Origin: Caulochytrium protostelioides
Lineage: Eukaryota > Chytridiomycota > Caulochytriomycetes > Caulochytriales > Caulochytriaceae
Assembly: GCA_003615045.1 (NCBI GenBank)
Contig: ML014317.1
Span: forward strand, 1-30,744
Direction of reading: 5' to 3'
Length of the DNA: 30,744 nt
How positions within the stretch are numbered: the stretch's first letter is position 1; every line of letters starts with the position of its first letter. This document shows positions 28,443 to 30,744 of the stretch, piece by piece. The notes beneath the pieces are model-generated. The model made no database searches, had not been told where the DNA came from, and saw nothing but the letters and a program-made list of their open reading frames with translations. A program made the translations under genes and the position numbers.

Positions 28443-29335
28443 TCAACGTCCACAATAGGAAAATGGTCCTTCACATTGGGATGAGAAAACATCTAGCTCG
28501 ATGCGAGCGATTTTGCTGTTGACGTCCTCCACGGCCTTTACAAAGCTGGACATAAGTTGATGCTTGATCTCAAAGGGCTTGTGATGCTGATCGAAAGATT
28601 CCAGATAGCCGGCCCAGTCAGTAGGTATATGTTCAGCGAAGTTGGCAAGCATGCCGTTGTTTGCTTTTATCTGGAATTAGCCTCTGATACTTAGTATCAG
28701 GCCGCAATGCAACTTTTAGAATCTTGCCGGCAGCAGCTGCCAGATCGTGAGACGCGGTCTTCCTCTTTCGCTTATTTTCGGCCTCAATCTCGGGGTTTTG
28801 ACCATTCGTTGGTAGATGGTACAATTTTTCGTCTATCCAAAAATTGGCATGTACCGACACGAGTTGCGTTTTTCTCACGCAAAGTTTTGTATTTGTTGCT
28901 GAAATACTCAGAACTGAAATCTTTGATCAAGCACCCTAGAAGAACACGTTTTGACCAACCTTCGTCGTGACCTTCGTCGCGACCTTCGTCGGATTGATTG
29001 ATTTCGAGAGTTATGCCATGCGTTGCCATCAGAGTGGCTCTGATATTCACTTCGGTCTCTTGCAAAGTTTTAACTTTTGCTCGCGTAGCAGTCGAAGAAG
29101 CATCAGCGAGTTCTTTACCGTACCATGATAGATAGGCATTGAGGTAGAACCAGAACATCTCAAAATCTAAAATGCGGTCCAAGTGTTGCGAACGTAGGCC
29201 TTCAATCTTGAGCCATTCCTTGTTGTACATGTTGATCGTTAAGGCGTAATAACGCTTCCAGAAAATGATAGCTTCATTTTTCTGGGCCTCGGCAGGAATA
29301 GGGGTAAGGGTCAGGGTCCCTATATTGCAAGCGGT
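28443..29335 (-). pseudogene. Broken unknown gene, coding-like in three successive frames
   Basis: On the minus strand one frame is open from about 29333 down to 28784. Its first part is convincing protein (EAIIFWKRYYALTINMYNKE, then LRSQHLDRILDFEMFWFYLN), followed by a charged part with a DEGRDEGHDEG repeat. A second frame (28878-28633, containing NFWIDEKLYHLPTNG and EAENKRKRKTASHDLAAAA) overlaps its end, and a third (28652-28443, containing HKPFEIKHQLMSSFVKAVED) overlaps the second. The succession suggests one gene with about two frame changes, or a gene with unseen introns. Family not recognised; the helical, Trp/Tyr-rich first part might belong to a mobile-element protein, but nothing shows this. 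AT-richer than all the genes to the left. Confidence 0.4.
28957..28992. repeat. Three copies of a 12-bp unit (CTTCGTCGYGAC)
   Basis: Tandem dodecamer with one-base differences. On the minus strand it codes for a DEGR/DEGH/DEGW repeat in the unknown broken gene. Frame-neutral length. Confidence 0.8.
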
Positions 29336-29460
29336 TCAAGCGTATTATCCCACATGCATATTCTTTTCGTCGAAGCGCCATGCGCCCCGCTTACAAGCCC
29401 TGGGGCTTCAGACCCAAGTGTTGCAAAACAGGAGCGGATGGTCGTTGAGCAGAAATCGTC
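29336..29460. other. Short spacer
   Basis: Separates the broken unknown gene from the next open frame on the same strand. Nothing recognised. Confidence 0.3.
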
Positions 29461-29785
29461 CTAACGCGCGACGCGGCCGATCCCCGTCGACAAAGCGTTG
29501 CTTCGTTTAACAAGTTGTGATGTTCGAAATATACTACGCGCAACATAAAGAAGAATGATCTGGACGCCGCCCTGATCCTCCGACGCTGTCTGACCTCGCA
29601 CGTCAGACCTGTTGTGCAGTGCCATGTTGCAGGGCAGGGACGGTTGCAGTCTGTGGTCGGCAAGTCCACCCGTTGCTGAACGGAATGCGGACTGCCTCGT
29701 GAGCTGCTCCCCTGAGGGGACCACGTTGTTCGTGTTGAGGCGGATGACCTTGTTTGCGAAATTGATATTGATGACATCTACGATT
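29461..29785 (-). CDS. Unknown open frame, possibly an exon or fragment
   Basis: Open for 108 codons on the minus strand from just after a TAA. The composition is that of real protein (VDVININFANKVIRLNTNNV, then LPCNMALHNRSDV, then GGVQIILLYVARSIF). It has no ATG near its beginning (the first Met lies in LPCNMALHN), so if it is a gene the start lies in another exon, or the piece is a remnant. It begins 16 bp after the stop of the repeat protein upstream on the same strand. No family recognised. Confidence 0.35.
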
Positions 29786-29800
29786 TTTTACGCTTAAACA

Positions 29801-30744
29801 TTATATGTGATGAAACCTGCCCATATTGTCTGCCAAAATCCGAGGATTTCCCCCGATCGGTTGGGCTGGTGATGAAGCATGTGAAAGGGGGTTTGGATGC
29901 CGCGAGGGGCGCAGGGGACCTGCTGCATTGTCTAAGTTATTCGCAAATGGCGGTAATATACCACCATTTTGTGTAATCAGCTGTTGTCGTAAGTTTTCCA
30001 AGACCTCCTTATCATACCCCTCACTGTGTCCTCCCGGTAAAAACTGAACCGGGAAAATGTCAGGGTCGCCCGGACTGATTTCCATATCGTGAGACAGCTG
30101 CGATTGTGATGAACCACCCGGTGTAGGAGTCAGCCTCCCGACATAGGCATCATAGTCAAACAGGTCATCGCTGTCGATACCAGAATCGTCCGCCAATGGT
30201 TTGTGTTCGCCGGCTAACATGTCGTAAACATCATTGCCAGCGGTGTCGTCAGAGGCGTCGCCATTTTTGAATGATCGGGCTGGTGATAAAGCTTGTGAAA
30301 GGGTGTTTGGATGCGGCGAGGAAAGTAGTGGGAGACTTGCTGCTTTGTTATCCGCAAATGCCGCATCTGGTAATATATCACCATTTTGTGCCGCCCACTG
30401 TTGTAGATAGTTTTCCCTGGCGCCATTACCATACCACCCAGTGTTTCCGTTCTGTGACCACATATCCGAGAGAAAGGCAGGGCCGCTCGGACTGGTATAC
30501 ATACCGTGAGACAGCTGCGCTTGTGATGGACCACCCGGTGTAGGAGTCACCTCGTTGCCAAAAGCACCATAGTTGAACATCATTTCATCGCTGCCGATAT
30601 GATGATCGTCCGCCGAACGGTTGAGGTCGCCAGCGGTGTTGTCAGTGTGGTTCACAGTGGGCGAGAAAGCGTGGCTGGGACCTGCTTTCGCAACAGGCCC
30701 TTGACCACGGTCGTCAACGGGGTCGTGCTGTGTGGTGCTGCCAA
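29801..30744 (-). CDS. Tandem-repeat protein of unknown function, 5' end beyond the window
   Basis: Minus-strand frame open from the right edge to TAA at 29801, at least 313 codons; the start lies outside the window. It contains two degenerate repeats of about 138 residues and the end of a further one. Each repeat has, in order, a SHAFSP/SQALSP element, an acidic part with DDTAG and GSDE/IDSDD, a Phe/Tyr-acidic box (MMFNYGAFG, DLFDYDAYV), TPTPGGPSQ(A/S)QLSH, a SPSGPAF/SPGDPDIF turn, a short helix (ENYLQQWAAQNGDILP / ENLRQQLITQNGGILP) and an HPNxLS(Q/H)A end. No signal peptide or membrane segment is seen in the visible part. Rich in Asp, Asn, Gly, Pro and Ser. No family recognised; a repeat-built effector or transcription-type adaptor is possible but unsupported. 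Confidence 0.6.
   Translation of the reverse strand, partial: GSTTQHDPVDDRGQGPVAKAGPSHAFSPTVNHTDNTAGDLNRSADDHHIGSDEMMFNYGAFGNEVTPTPGGPSQAQLSHGMYTSPSGPAFLSDMWSQNGNTGWYGNGARENYLQQWAAQNGDILPDAAFADNKAASLPLLSSPHPNTLSQALSPARSFKNGDASDDTAGNDVYDMLAGEHKPLADDSGIDSDDLFDYDAYVGRLTPTPGGSSQSQLSHDMEISPGDPDIFPVQFLPGGHSEGYDKEVLENLRQQLITQNGGILPPFANNLDNAAGPLRPSRHPNPLSHASSPAQPIGGNPRILADNMGRFHHI
29860..30700. repeat. Two tandem ~415-bp units plus part of a third
   Basis: DNA-level repeat underlying the unknown protein. The string GGGCTGGTGATRAAGC at 29863 recurs at 30277 (414 bp), and GTGTAGGAGTCA at 30121 recurs at 30539 (418 bp). A diverged third start (GAGAAAGCGTGGC...TGGGACCTGCT) is visible at about 30662-30690. 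Matching blocks are separated by diverged stretches, so the duplication is neither brand new nor ancient. Confidence 0.8.

Noticed and set aside
29297-29323. Telomere-like string with AGGGGTAAGGGTCAGGG units
   Set aside because: Only about three imperfect units, and it lies within an open minus-strand frame where it reads as LTLTP. Too short to call an interstitial telomere.

Overview
The window looks like nuclear DNA of a compact, GC-rich, ciliated unicellular eukaryote. A zoosporic (chytrid-like) fungus is my best guess, but this is inferred. The evidence is an intraflagellar transport gene (IFT56/TTC26, so the organism builds a cilium), spliceosomal GT-AG introns of about 60 to 230 bp, mostly intronless long genes, eukaryotic-type TOP3A and ADAT1, and two long KHA1/CHX-like antiporters. 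No tRNA, rRNA, CRISPR array or bacterial operon was seen.

Layout. 1-3061: no confident gene, only one weak coding-like stretch. 3062-5026 (+): IFT56 in three exons, reconstructed by matching the human protein. 5817-9008 (+): DNA topoisomerase III alpha in one exon. 10833-11936 (+): triose-phosphate/nucleotide-sugar transporter family (SLC35-like). 12355-15456 (-) and 19437-22475 (+): two paralogous CPA2-type cation/proton antiporters, head to head around a 4-kb gene-poor spacer. 22480-24260 (-): scattered coding-like pieces of a membrane protein, probably a decayed gene. 24703-25584 (+): unknown protein. 25619-27461 (-): ADAT1, the tRNA A37 deaminase, in two exons, ending 34 bp from the stop of the unknown gene. 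27585-28240 (-): relic resembling the C-terminal half of a Fanzor/TnpB-like protein. 28443-30744 (-): visibly AT-richer block with a broken unknown gene, an unknown open frame, and a repeat protein running off the right edge.

The intact genes are ordinary housekeeping functions (cilium, recombination/topology, sugar transport, ion homeostasis, tRNA modification) and do not form a pathway. The strongest unusual signal is a 295-bp block that is base-for-base identical, in inverted orientation, between the two antiporter genes although both flanks are diverged. I checked it by hand over its full length. It is best explained by recent gene conversion. The Fanzor-like relic and the right-hand repeat protein are the next most interesting items. 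I did not find a clear new biological system.
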